Assembly (NCBI GenBank): GCA_039964455.1
Contig: JBDVXK010000003.1
Coordinates: 53,684 to 117,683, forward strand
Direction: 5' to 3'
DNA: 64,000 nucleotides
From: CALJFL01 sp039964455
GTDB lineage: Bacteria > Pseudomonadota > Gammaproteobacteria > Pseudomonadales > Halieaceae
Shown: positions 34,977 to 43,727 of the stretch, one piece after another
How positions within the stretch are numbered: the first letter of the stretch is position 1
Layout of the letters: each line of letters starts with the position of its first letter
The notes under the pieces: generated by a model
Told to the model about the DNA's origin: nothing
Databases searched by the model: none
Seen by the model: the letters and a program-made list of their open reading frames with translations, nothing else
Position numbers and translations under genes: made by a program

Positions 34977-35387
34977 ATGTCAGAACACTATAGCCTCGAT
35001 CGCATCGCTCTGCAGGATGTCATGCTCAACTATGCCGCAGCAGTAGACCAGCGCGAGCGTGATCGCTACCGACTGTGCTTCACCGACGATGTGGAAGTGT
35101 TCAATTTTGGCGAAGAGGTGTATCGGGGTGCTGACGCCTGGGTGGATTATGTCTGGCAAGCGCTTGACGGTTTCACGGCGACACAGCATTTGCTTGGCCC
35201 ACAACTGGCGACAATTGAAGGTGACAGCGCCTCAACGCGCAGCGATGTACAAGCACTGCACTTTCTTACCAATGACGCTGGCCGTTTTATCCTTTGGGCG
35301 ACCTATATCACCGACATGCGTAAGGAAGAGGGGCAATGGAAAATCTGTCGGCATGAGTTATCTATTCGCGGCACCAGCAACGACTGA
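34977..35387 (+). CDS. SnoaL/NTF2-fold protein
   Basis: A 136-residue single-domain protein. It starts LDRIALQDVMLNYAAAVDQRER, then DRYRLCFTDDVEVFNFGEEVYRG, and ends with ATYITDMRKEEGQWKICRHELS. This is the cone-shaped SnoaL/NTF2 fold shared by ketosteroid isomerases, polyketide cyclases, limonene-epoxide hydrolases and the small subunits of Rieske dioxygenases. The last point is relevant because it is divergent from a Rieske alpha subunit. The ATG at 34977 has a GAAGGAA site 8 bases upstream. The substrate is unknown. Confidence 0.8.
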   Translation: MSEHYSLDRIALQDVMLNYAAAVDQRERDRYRLCFTDDVEVFNFGEEVYRGADAWVDYVWQALDGFTATQHLLGPQLATIEGDSASTRSDVQALHFLTNDAGRFILWATYITDMRKEEGQWKICRHELSIRGTSND

Positions 35388-35407
35388 ACGTATCGCCTGG
35401 CAAATCG

Positions 35408-36196
35408 CTAGCACCCTTTAAATATAGGGTCCCGTCCTTCCTCGTGGGCCTTGATCGCTTCGGCATGGTCCTCGCTGGGCCGCGTTATAAGCATGTGAGA
35501 TGACACCATATCCAAATGTGTGTTCAAGTCCATAGCCTGACTCTGCTGGACCGCGCGTTTAACCAGGGCCATGGCCAGCGGCGCACGATGGGTAATCTTA
35601 TGTGCAAACTCAAGCGTTTTATCCATAAACTCGCCGTCGCCAAAAACCTGATTGACCATGCCTATGGCTTGCGCCTCTGCAGCACTTATTGGCTCTGCTG
35701 CAAAAAATAGCTCAAGTGCCTTTGCCTCTCCGACGATACGCGGCAGGTAATAGCTGCCACCATTACCTGGCACCAGGCCAAAGGCTGTGTAGCTCACACG
35801 AAAACTGGCGCTTTCGGCGGCGAACCGCAAATCACACTGCAAGCTGACATCGACGCCTGCCCCGGAAGCCAGGCCATTCACTGCCGCAATGACCGGCTTG
35901 TCGATCTCGGCAAGTTTTTTAGGAATACGATGCAACCGCTGCCAGAACTGCTCTTTTATCTGTACCGGTGTGGGCGTGGTATGCGCGCCCAGTCGCGTGG
36001 TATCACCACCACGGCAAAACGCCTCGCCGGCGCCCGTTACCACAATGGCTGCGATATCCTTATCCACACGGCACTCTTCCAGTGCATCGACCCATGGAGG
36101 CAGCATCTCTTCATTGATGGCGTTCAAGACCTCGGGACGGTTTAGGGTAATCACCGCGACCTTGCTTTCCTTGTTCAATGTAATTACATCACTCAT
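35408..36196 (-). CDS. Enoyl-CoA hydratase/isomerase family protein
   Basis: A 262-residue crotonase-fold protein. The oxyanion-hole loops are present: GAGEAFCRGGD and NGLASGAGVDVSLQCDLRFA, then AFGLVPGNGGSYYLPRIVG. In classical hydratases two glutamates flank these loops; here the first is replaced by aspartate (GVDVS) and the second falls in FRVSYTAFG with no glutamate visible. An isomerase, hydrolase or decarboxylase reaction is therefore as likely as hydration. The gene is alone on the minus strand, divergent from the SDR at 36322, with a 9-base inverted repeat between them. Confidence 0.87.
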   Translation of the reverse strand: MSDVITLNKESKVAVITLNRPEVLNAINEEMLPPWVDALEECRVDKDIAAIVVTGAGEAFCRGGDTTRLGAHTTPTPVQIKEQFWQRLHRIPKKLAEIDKPVIAAVNGLASGAGVDVSLQCDLRFAAESASFRVSYTAFGLVPGNGGSYYLPRIVGEAKALELFFAAEPISAAEAQAIGMVNQVFGDGEFMDKTLEFAHKITHRAPLAMALVKRAVQQSQAMDLNTHLDMVSSHMLITRPSEDHAEAIKAHEEGRDPIFKGC

Positions 36197-36255
36197 AAGT
36201 CTTCCAGTTTAGATACCGATAGAATCCGCATGTTATTTTAACAACAACGTGGTTA

Positions 36256-36279
36256 CGTCACTGCCATCCAGCAGTGACG
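36256..36279. promoter_or_regulatory. Perfect 9-bp inverted repeat between divergent genes, possible operator
   Basis: CGTCACTGC (36256-36264), 6-base spacer, GCAGTGACG (36271-36279). It lies 43 bases before the SDR ATG and 60 bases before the enoyl-CoA hydratase start. It has no T tract and sits between gene starts, so an operator is more likely than a terminator. The sequence differs from the AAWCAG palindrome, so another regulator would be needed. Confidence 0.45.
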
Positions 36280-36321
36280 ACATGTTATTAATAACCCGAT
36301 ACAACAGTACAGGTATAGCCG

Positions 36322-37113
36322 ATGTTTTCTTCACCTTCATCAATTTTGATTACCGGCGCGTCCAGCGGCATAGGCGCTGCGCTGGCCGAGCATTATGCCG
36401 AGGCAGGGACCACCCTGTTTATTGGCGGTCGCGACCAGCAAAGACTGGATGCTGTGGCAACCACCTGTCGTAATAAGGGAGCCCAGGTGGAGACCTGGGT
36501 AGGCGACATTACCGACAGCGATGGCGTGCGCGACTGGGTGATCAATAGCGACAAGCAACAGCCACTGAATCTGGTTATCGCCAACGCCGGCGTTGCTCTG
36601 GGGGCTAAAGAGGTCAGCGGCCTGCACCGCGCTGCCGTAGATTCATTCTCTGCCAACGTAAACGGCGTTTTCAATACCGTACACCCCGCACTGGAGCAAA
36701 TGGCACAAAGACGACCCTATCCCGTCAAAAATGCACAGGTAGCGGTGATGAGCTCAGTCATGGGATATGTCGGCATGGCAAGATCACCAGCCTACAGTTC
36801 ATCAAAGGCGGCTGTTAAGCACTACGGGCAGGCCCTACGCGGCACCTTTCGCGGGATGGGTATTGGCGTCAGTGTTATCTGCCCGGGCTATGTCAGCACC
36901 CAGTTGACCAGTCACAATACAGCGCCCATGCCATTCGTGATGCCAGCAGAGAAAGCCGCGCGCATCATTGCCAGCGGTTTGGCCCGTAACAAGGCCCGTA
37001 TTACCTTTCCGTGGCAAATGACAATACTCGCCCGCCTGCTCATCAACATGCCCAATATACTCTTGGACAGGCTGAACAAGCCCTGGGGCGTACCCCGGCT
37101 GGAAGATAACTGA
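36322..37113 (+). CDS. SDR-family oxidoreductase
   Basis: A 263-residue classical SDR with an intact active site: ITGASSGIGAALAEHYA, ANAGVALG, the serine in AVMSSVMG, and YSSSKAAVKHYG (YxxxK). The C terminus extends with a basic, hydrophobic tail (FPWQMTILARLLINMPNILL) that suggests membrane association, as in retinol-dehydrogenase-like and sterol SDRs. It is a single gene between two control regions and converges on the carotenoid oxygenase pair. Action on a hydrophobic alcohol or ketone is likely. Confidence 0.88.
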   Translation: MFSSPSSILITGASSGIGAALAEHYAEAGTTLFIGGRDQQRLDAVATTCRNKGAQVETWVGDITDSDGVRDWVINSDKQQPLNLVIANAGVALGAKEVSGLHRAAVDSFSANVNGVFNTVHPALEQMAQRRPYPVKNAQVAVMSSVMGYVGMARSPAYSSSKAAVKHYGQALRGTFRGMGIGVSVICPGYVSTQLTSHNTAPMPFVMPAEKAARIIASGLARNKARITFPWQMTILARLLINMPNILLDRLNKPWGVPRLEDN

Positions 37114-37125
37114 GATTCTGAAAGA

Positions 37126-38553
37126 CTAGCCCGGGGCCGGTCGCCAGGTGCCATGAAATGACACCGGTACGCGATGCGAAACCCAGGCCTTCCCCAAAGG
37201 ACCGGCACTGATATTCTGGGCATCAAAAACACACAGCGCACTGGTATTACTGGGAATATCGTAAACGCAGCACAGCACGTAACCGTCACCTTCATCGGCG
37301 GTGGCGCTACGCGGCACAAACATCGGCTCCGCCACGTAGCCTGCCTCAAAGGCATAGCTGTCAGCCTTATGATTTTTTACATCGAAATGCACAATCGAGT
37401 TATACACGACATCACTGCCTGGTATGCGTGCGGGAATACTGCGATCGGAAGATGTATACCAGCCATGCTGGTAATCACGCATCGCAAACCGCGGGTCTAT
37501 AACCGGAAACTCGGCGCCGTGATCAGCGAGGTATTCCATTTTTACTCTGGGATTGCTGTCATTCAGGTCGATAGTCCAACGCGCCAGTGACGGATGAATA
37601 TTGGCCGGAGTGGGTGTGCCATCAACCATGGGGAACAGTGGTGGTGAGTCGAAGTGACAGGCCTCCAGAGTGATCACGCCGTCCTTGTCGTGGCCATTCA
37701 TAAAATGGAACACATAGCAGGCGTCACCCTCCAACCAGGTGATATCCTCGGGTGTGCCGTTGCGCGGCATCACGCCAACATGCGTCGGCTTGTCTGGCTC
37801 CCAGGCGAAAGGTGGCATGCCTTCCATGGCTCGCCCTAAATCACCGGTTATCGGCATGACAGGAAACAGAATGTAATTTTCGGTCACCACGAAATCATGA
37901 ACCATAGCCGAGTATGGCGCCTTGAAGACATGAGACTCGACCATGTGGCCGTCCTTACCTACCCGGTAAAGACCGAGATCATCGGTGAAAGGGCCAGATG
38001 CCATATAGGCATGAAAAATCATCTCGCCGGTAACAGGATCTACCTTGGGATGCGCCGACATCGTGGTCGTTAGCTTCCCATAGAAGCTCCAGGCGCCATG
38101 GGAATCCAGTGTATCGGGATCCATTTCAAACGGCAGGTGGCCCTCCTCCAGCAACAGCAACCTGTCGCCGTGAAAAACCACTGAGGTATTGGCCACGCCT
38201 TCCTTATCAGTCAGCACAAAGTCCAGGTACCTGGGATCTGTGTCCAGCGGATTCATGCCGCTGAACATAGACTCGCCAACCCTCTGCTCTATCTTAAAAC
38301 GTTCTGTGCGAGCCCAGCGATTCCTGTGACTCACCCGACCGTTATCGAAGTGAAACGCATGAATCATTCCGTCGCCGGTGAAGAAGTGATACTCGTTGCT
38401 GGGTGGCACCTGCGGGTTGGGTCCGTTGCGATAAAACGTGCCATTGAGATCGACGGGGATCTCCCCCTCGATCACCAGGTCCGACGCATCGGCCTCAAAA
38501 GTCAGTGGCTCGTAATAGCCCTTCAGAAATTCATTATCTGGCCATGGTTTCAT
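37126..38553 (-). CDS. Carotenoid-cleavage-type oxygenase (2)
   Basis: A 475-residue RPE65-family enzyme. The four iron histidines are H168 (SAHPKVDP), H219 (AMVHDFVVTENY), H283 (VFHFMNGH) and H467 (SFHGTWRP). FYRNGPNP and FTGDGMIHAFHF near the N terminus are also typical. It is 14 bases from its tandem paralogue at 38568, which is presumably co-transcribed. It cleaves a conjugated double bond with O2; whether the two paralogues act on different bonds of one substrate or on different substrates is open. Confidence 0.92.
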   Translation of the reverse strand: MKPWPDNEFLKGYYEPLTFEADASDLVIEGEIPVDLNGTFYRNGPNPQVPPSNEYHFFTGDGMIHAFHFDNGRVSHRNRWARTERFKIEQRVGESMFSGMNPLDTDPRYLDFVLTDKEGVANTSVVFHGDRLLLLEEGHLPFEMDPDTLDSHGAWSFYGKLTTTMSAHPKVDPVTGEMIFHAYMASGPFTDDLGLYRVGKDGHMVESHVFKAPYSAMVHDFVVTENYILFPVMPITGDLGRAMEGMPPFAWEPDKPTHVGVMPRNGTPEDITWLEGDACYVFHFMNGHDKDGVITLEACHFDSPPLFPMVDGTPTPANIHPSLARWTIDLNDSNPRVKMEYLADHGAEFPVIDPRFAMRDYQHGWYTSSDRSIPARIPGSDVVYNSIVHFDVKNHKADSYAFEAGYVAEPMFVPRSATADEGDGYVLCCVYDIPSNTSALCVFDAQNISAGPLGKAWVSHRVPVSFHGTWRPAPG

Positions 38554-38567
38554 AGCGGGTCAGTCGC

Positions 38568-39998
38568 TTATTGGCCGGGCCGCCAGGTGCCATGAAAGCC
38601 GGGCGGTACACGGTGGGACAAGTGCGCTTTCGCCAGCGGTCCGGCAGACAAGTTCAGTGCGTCGAAAATATACAGGCTGCTCAAGCGTGTCTCCAGGCTG
38701 GTGACAACTGCCAGCAGGTATCCCTCTCCCTCCGCGGCATCGTCTGATTTGGGTACGAACAGTGCTTCCGAAACCATCGCCTGGCCGCAGGAGTAGCGGT
38801 CTTCGGCTTTAGTCTCGTGGTCGTAGTGGCCTATGGTGTTGAAGAAATCAGAGTTATCTTCCATACCAGAGGGCACATTGCCGTCGGGCGACGTGTACCA
38901 ACCATGCCGATAGGCCTGCCCGGCATAACGAGGATCACACTGGGGGAACTCAGACTGAAAATCATCGATCAGCTGGCATTCGACCCTGGCATCGGGATTA
39001 TTAGTATCAATGGTCCAGCGGGTCAGCCTGGGCTCGGTACTGCCGGTTGAGCCACCATCAGGTGTGGGGAATAGCGGTGCGTGGTCCATTTGACAGCCAT
39101 CGACGGTAATAACGCCATTCTCATCGAAGCCATTCATGAAATGGAATGTGAAAGCGGTATCCATATCCAGCCAACGAATATCTTCTGCGGTGCCGCCGTG
39201 CCGCGGCAGAATACCAATATGCATACCCTTGTCAGGCTCCCAGGCAAAAGGAGGCCCACCTTCCATCGCTCGTTCCAGACTGCCGGTAATCGGCATGACA
39301 GGAATCACAATATAGTTCTCGGTGAGAATAAAATCGTGAACCATCGACGAATACGGTGTGGGGATAATCAATGTCTCAGTCAAAATCCCCTCAGGGTTCA
39401 CCTTGTGAACCGCCACATCTGCCGCGAAAGGACCTGTGGCCATGTAGGCAAAGAAGATCATTTCGCCTGTAACCGGGTCGACCTTGGGGTGTGCGGTCAT
39501 CGCTGTGTGCAGTTTGCCGCGGTAGGTCCAGGTACCAATCGAGTCCAGCGTATCCGGGTCGATCTCGTAGGGAGGATGCCCTTCCTCTATCGTGAGTAAG
39601 CGGCCCGCATGCCAGAGCACGGCGGTGTTGGCCAGGCCTTCTTTATCAACCAGCACGAAGTCACTGTACTCAGGCTCACAGTCAAAAGGGTTCATCGCAT
39701 TGATGACGGCCCTTCCCTCTTTATCCTCAATATTCCACTTGGCGGTTCGCACCCAGCGGTTGCGGTAGTCGATTACGCCGTTTTCAATGTGGAACGCGTG
39801 CACCATGCCATCTCCCGCAAACAGGTGATAGTCACCTCGGGGTTTGAATCTCTGGTTGGGGCCATTGCGATAAAGTGTGCCAAACAGGTCTGCGGGGACT
39901 TCTCCCTCAATAACCAGGTCTGCTGCATCACATTCCATCTGGATAGGGCCCCAGGGGAAATTCAGGAACTGGTTGTCCACGGGCATCGGTTCGGCCAT
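38568..39998 (-). CDS. Carotenoid-cleavage-type oxygenase (3)
   Basis: A 476-residue RPE65-family enzyme closely similar to paralogue (2). Iron histidines: H170 (TAHPKVDP), H221 (SMVHDFILTENY), H286 (FHFMNG) and H469 (GFHGTWRP). I chose the ATG at 39998, which has an AGGAAG ribosome-binding site; the frame extends 13 codons further. It is divergent from a TonB receptor operon that includes a DWARF27-like protein, with predicted operator d between them. This arrangement links uptake, isomerisation and cleavage. Confidence 0.92.
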   Translation of the reverse strand: MAEPMPVDNQFLNFPWGPIQMECDAADLVIEGEVPADLFGTLYRNGPNQRFKPRGDYHLFAGDGMVHAFHIENGVIDYRNRWVRTAKWNIEDKEGRAVINAMNPFDCEPEYSDFVLVDKEGLANTAVLWHAGRLLTIEEGHPPYEIDPDTLDSIGTWTYRGKLHTAMTAHPKVDPVTGEMIFFAYMATGPFAADVAVHKVNPEGILTETLIIPTPYSSMVHDFILTENYIVIPVMPITGSLERAMEGGPPFAWEPDKGMHIGILPRHGGTAEDIRWLDMDTAFTFHFMNGFDENGVITVDGCQMDHAPLFPTPDGGSTGSTEPRLTRWTIDTNNPDARVECQLIDDFQSEFPQCDPRYAGQAYRHGWYTSPDGNVPSGMEDNSDFFNTIGHYDHETKAEDRYSCGQAMVSEALFVPKSDDAAEGEGYLLAVVTSLETRLSSLYIFDALNLSAGPLAKAHLSHRVPPGFHGTWRPGQ

Positions 39999-40055
39999 TT
40001 TTTCTTCCTGTATGACGATGAAATAAAAGTGGCCCAACAGTACCTCTCAAATTAA

Positions 40056-40073
40056 AATCAGTCAATATTGTTT
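40056..40073. promoter_or_regulatory. Predicted TetR operator d (one mismatch)
   Basis: AATCAG-N6-TTGTTT, one mismatch to AAWCAG-N6-CTGWTT. It lies between carotenoid oxygenase (3) and the TonB receptor operon, next to the receptor promoter. Confidence 0.55.
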
Positions 40074-40100
40074 GTTTTTAAAACTGGTATTTGCTACCGT
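40072..40100 (+). promoter_or_regulatory. Promoter of the TonB receptor / DWARF27-like operon
   Basis: TTGTTT (40072-40077), 17-base spacer ending TGC, TACCGT (40095-40100). The form and its position relative to the palindrome match the promoters at operators b, c and e, although the -10 box is poor. Confidence 0.42.
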
Positions 40101-40174
40101 CCCACTGAATACTGTCGCTGCCTCTTGGAATCGGCGACTATAAGAAATTGATAAAAATCAAACAGGTACACCAC

Positions 40175-42595
40175 ATGACAAAAAAGTCGGTACTGGCAGG
40201 GGCTATCGCTCTGCTAGTGGGGGTCGGCTGCCCCGCACTAGCGCAACAACAAACACAGGGCGATGACGCCAATCTGGTTCTTGAAGAAGTGCTGGTCACC
40301 GCCAGCCGCAAGGTTGAGAATTTGCAGGAAGTGGCCATGTCGGTCTCTGCCTTCACCAGTGATTTCTTTCAGGACACCGGCGTCAATCAGCTCACCGATC
40401 TTGAGCAATACACTCCCAACCTGAAGATAACGGCCAGCACGGATTCGCGCACCACCTCAATCCGCATCCGCGGCATCGGCTCAGTCGGTTCCAATTCCGG
40501 TATCGATCCCAGTGTCGGCGTATTCATTGACGGTGTTTATCAGGGCCGCGCCGGTATGAGTATCAGCGACCTTGTCGACGTTCAACGAGTGGAAGTACTG
40601 CGGGGGCCACAGGGCACCCTGTACGGTAAAAATACAGCCGCCGGAGCCATCAGTGTCATCACCACCCTACCCGGCCCCGATTTTGAGACCATGGTGGAAG
40701 CCAGCTACGACACCAATGAAAAGCTGGAACTGCGCGGTATGGTCAATGTGCCATTTGGTGACTCCGGGCACGCCATGCGCCTGTCCGGCTTTACCATCGA
40801 TGGTGATCACCTGTACGAAAACACCTTCACTGGTGCCGGTCTCAACGACGCCAAGAAGTATGGCGGGCGTGCCCGTTTCCTGTTTGATATGGAAGGTGAA
40901 ACACCCACCGATGGCTTCGGCGACTTCATCGTTACGCTGGACTACACCAAGGAAGACACCGATTGTTGTGCAATCGCGGTGTCCCAGTACGAGGGCCTGT
41001 CAATATTAAACACGCCCACGACTAATAATCCGTCGGCGCAGCTACAACAGGAGCTGGGGCTCAACGCCTTGGGCAACCCCATCTTGCAGTACTGGGCTTT
41101 TGAGGACACAGAAGGCTTTCCTCCACCCAAGGCTGATCCCTTTAGCGACGACTACTGGTTTAATGACACGCCAAAAAACGAGGTCGATGTAGGCGGTGTG
41201 GCCGTTGAATGGAACCGGGATCTCGAAAACGACAGCAGCATCACCTTTATCAACGCCTGGCGCTTTTACGAATCCGACAGTGCCTTCGATGGCGATTTCA
41301 CGGCCTATGAAGGCGTGGGAACAACCACCGAGGTGGAGCTGGACCAGTACTCCTCGGAACTAAGAATCACTTCCGGCGGCGGTGAAACCTTTGACTACCA
41401 GGGCGGGCTGTACGCCTATTACTCAGAGTTCGACTCGCTGGGTACGTTTACTCAGGAAGAGGCACTAGTGGACAATATTCGCGTAGTCGGCGACCTTAGC
41501 CTCGGATTTTTCTTCCCAGATGGCTCGATAAATTACGATACCAACCTGTACACAACCACCAGCTATGCCGCTTTTGGGCAAGTTATCTGGAATGTTACCG
41601 ACGATTTTAGCGCCACACTGGGGCTGCGCTATACCTATGAAAAGAAAGAGCGCGAAGGTTCACAGATCACCGATCCCAGCTTTTTCCTTGATATCCCGCC
41701 AGTAGCCGGGCCAGACATTTTTTACGATGACGAGCGCAGCGACTCCGATATCTCCCCCGCCCTTAACCTCCGTTATTTCTTTAACCCCGATGTTATGGGC
41801 TATGCCTCTGTCAGCCGCGGGTTCAAGTCGGGGGGCTACAACCAGCGCCGCGAAGTCACCGGCTCCAACGGCGAGTTTGACGAGGAAATCGCAACCAATT
41901 ATGAGATCGGCTGGAAAAGCGCCTGGGGCAATCGTCGCCTGCAGTTCAACGGCACGTTCTTCTACGTTGACTACGCAGACTTCCAGTCTGAAACATTTAA
42001 TGGCGCCACCCTGCTGGTTACCAATGCCGGAGATCTGGAAAGCTACGGCACCGAACTGGAGTTGGTTTTTATTCCCATCGCCGACATGACGCTGGGTACC
42101 GCTATCGGTTACACCAAAGCCGAATACGGGTCTTTCGATAATGGCCAATGCACAGTTGAGCAGGCATTCTTTGATTACTATGTCACACAGGGCGCCCAGG
42201 GCGGTTCGCCTGGTACATCCAGCGGCTGCAACCAGGATCTTGCCGGAGAGCCACTGGATAATTCACCCGAGTGGACGGTGAGTTCTTTTATGCAATACGA
42301 CATGGCACTGGGTACTAACCTCGCCGGCGTGATACGTCTGGAGCATAGCTATGTAGACAGCTATTACCTGGACCAGGACCTGGATCCAAACCTGAAGAAT
42401 GACTCGGTGAACCTGATCAATCTGCGACTGACGCTCAGCAATGAGAGCCGCGATTGGGAAGCAATCCTGTGGGGGCGCAATATGCTCGATGAAGAGTACT
42501 ACTCTTTCGGCATCGACATTCCCACCTTTGGCGGCTTCGCCGGCGTAACCGCGCCCCAGGCGACTTACGGTGTCACTCTGCGCTGGTTCAACTAA
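40175..42595 (+). CDS. TonB-dependent outer-membrane receptor of the catabolic island
   Basis: An 806-residue receptor. The signal peptide (to about residue 24, ending PALAQ) is followed by a TonB box LEEVLVTASRK and the plug features ENLQEVAMSVSAF, SIRIRGIGSVG, GVFIDGVYQGR, VEVLRGPQGTLYGKNTAAGAI. The C-terminal strand ends TYGVTLRWFN. This plug type is frequent in sphingomonad and Cellvibrionales gene sets for aromatic, steroid and hydrophobic compound use. I chose the ATG at 40175; a TTG nine codons upstream is less likely. It probably brings the island's substrate across the outer membrane. Confidence 0.9.
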   Translation: MTKKSVLAGAIALLVGVGCPALAQQQTQGDDANLVLEEVLVTASRKVENLQEVAMSVSAFTSDFFQDTGVNQLTDLEQYTPNLKITASTDSRTTSIRIRGIGSVGSNSGIDPSVGVFIDGVYQGRAGMSISDLVDVQRVEVLRGPQGTLYGKNTAAGAISVITTLPGPDFETMVEASYDTNEKLELRGMVNVPFGDSGHAMRLSGFTIDGDHLYENTFTGAGLNDAKKYGGRARFLFDMEGETPTDGFGDFIVTLDYTKEDTDCCAIAVSQYEGLSILNTPTTNNPSAQLQQELGLNALGNPILQYWAFEDTEGFPPPKADPFSDDYWFNDTPKNEVDVGGVAVEWNRDLENDSSITFINAWRFYESDSAFDGDFTAYEGVGTTTEVELDQYSSELRITSGGGETFDYQGGLYAYYSEFDSLGTFTQEEALVDNIRVVGDLSLGFFFPDGSINYDTNLYTTTSYAAFGQVIWNVTDDFSATLGLRYTYEKKEREGSQITDPSFFLDIPPVAGPDIFYDDERSDSDISPALNLRYFFNPDVMGYASVSRGFKSGGYNQRREVTGSNGEFDEEIATNYEIGWKSAWGNRRLQFNGTFFYVDYADFQSETFNGATLLVTNAGDLESYGTELELVFIPIADMTLGTAIGYTKAEYGSFDNGQCTVEQAFFDYYVTQGAQGGSPGTSSGCNQDLAGEPLDNSPEWTVSSFMQYDMALGTNLAGVIRLEHSYVDSYYLDQDLDPNLKNDSVNLINLRLTLSNESRDWEAILWGRNMLDEEYYSFGIDIPTFGGFAGVTAPQATYGVTLRWFN

Positions 42596-42675
42596 ACTGC
42601 CTGAGCAAGAGCTATATCGGTAACGCATAACCGAAGTCGAACAGAACTGCGCACAAAAGCGCGAGGAGCAGCCTG

Positions 42676-43503
42676 ATGACAAACGATGTCATCTCTACAG
42701 ACCAGGGCACCGGTCGGGTCGCAGCCACCGCCAAAACCGGCTTCTACTTCAACTGGGGGCCCCAGGCCTGGATCGACATGTGGATGTCGAACAGCATGCT
42801 GGTTAAAAAAGCCATGCCCATCGTTAGCCATACGTTTGTACCTATACTGCGCCTGTCTGGCGACAAAGAGCAGGTGGACAGGGACTATGACGCGGTAAAA
42901 TCGCGGCGCGAAGTCCTCAAGTGGTCTGACTCTCCCCGTGAAAAATGGCGCAAGCGCTACGGCAATTTTGTTCGCGAAGTTGAATGGGCGCTGCTGGAAT
43001 TGCGCAAGCACTTCAGTCAGAAGCAATATGAAGAAATCGTCATTGGCACTTCAGTGTCACTGTCCTACGAGACATCGGCTGACTTCATCGCAATGATGCG
43101 CAGCATGTCGGAAAAGAACAAAGGTAAAAAAACTCGCGCTAACCAAGACGGCAGTACAAAACCGGGGCGCTGGGCAACATTCATGTTCGAAACGTTCAAT
43201 CCGGCGCACTGGCTTACCGGCCCCGCGAGCATCACTGAGTACGACCCTGCCAATGGTCTTACTGTTATGGAGATACCCGACTGCGGCTGGCATACCTGCG
43301 CAGCCCCCAACACTCTGCCCAACCCGAATGCCCTGCCCGAGGAGGGCTGCCTGAACATTTGCAAGGGGCCCTTTGAGGCGCTATTCAATGGTGAAGGCGG
43401 TGGCCTGAAAATGGAGTTCGATCCCCACCTTCCTGAAACCTCTTGCACTGTACGCATGAGTTGGCAGACTAACGCCAATGCCGGCGCGGCGGGTCATGCC
43501 TAA
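42676..43503 (+). CDS. DWARF27-like (DUF4033-type) putative carotenoid isomerase
   Basis: A 275-residue protein without a close named relative that I recognise over its full length. Its C-terminal part resembles DUF4033, the domain of plant DWARF27 beta-carotene isomerases: an HWLxGP motif (H178-P183), five cysteines C203, C208, C225, C229 and C257, a CxNxCKxP segment (225-232) and a closing SC (256-257) after a GLKME stretch. This comparison is from memory of plant D27 and is not a search result. It follows the TonB receptor by 80 bases with a GAGGAG site and is divergent from carotenoid-type oxygenases, which fits isomerisation of a carotenoid before cleavage. A different cysteine-rich fold remains possible. 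Confidence 0.55.
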   Translation: MTNDVISTDQGTGRVAATAKTGFYFNWGPQAWIDMWMSNSMLVKKAMPIVSHTFVPILRLSGDKEQVDRDYDAVKSRREVLKWSDSPREKWRKRYGNFVREVEWALLELRKHFSQKQYEEIVIGTSVSLSYETSADFIAMMRSMSEKNKGKKTRANQDGSTKPGRWATFMFETFNPAHWLTGPASITEYDPANGLTVMEIPDCGWHTCAAPNTLPNPNALPEEGCLNICKGPFEALFNGEGGGLKMEFDPHLPETSCTVRMSWQTNANAGAAGHA

Positions 43504-43702
43504 GCTACGGGAGCTGTTCGCATCGCAACAACGTCTCTTGCAACAGGCCAGGGAAATAGAAGAACTGAAGCAGCAGCTGACTGTGTTGCAGATGCAAAAC
43601 GACAGCATGCGCGAAGGCATGCGTCGTTGCGTTAGCTGCGATTACCGTATCGATTACAAAAGCAGACAAGACCAGGCTGTCAACAAAGGCCTGATTGATT
43701 AA
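43496..43702 (+). CDS. Small coiled-coil protein with a CxxC motif
   Basis: A 68-residue protein if the ATG at 43496 is used (74 if 43478). Residues 1-45 form a heptad-rich helix (LRELFASQQRLLQQAREI, then EELKQQLTVLQMQ), followed by RRCVSCDYRIDYKS. The start overlaps the stop of the DWARF27-like gene (ATGCCTAA), and the SDR gene begins 25 bases later, so it is part of the operon. The CxxC could bind metal or act in redox pairing. I do not recognise the family. It might be a partner subunit of the upstream protein. Confidence 0.55.
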   Translation: MPKLRELFASQQRLLQQAREIEELKQQLTVLQMQNDSMREGMRRCVSCDYRIDYKSRQDQAVNKGLID

Positions 43703-43727
43703 CAGACCACAAATCCAAGGAGATTAC

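Noticed and set aside
36256..36279. Terminator hairpin
   Set aside because: No T tract on either side and it lies between two gene starts, not at a gene end.
39081..39599. 172-codon open frame antisense to carotenoid oxygenase (3)
   Set aside because: It is fully inside a gene with clear family motifs, has no ribosome-binding site or known domain, and is typical of frames that stay open opposite GC-rich genes.
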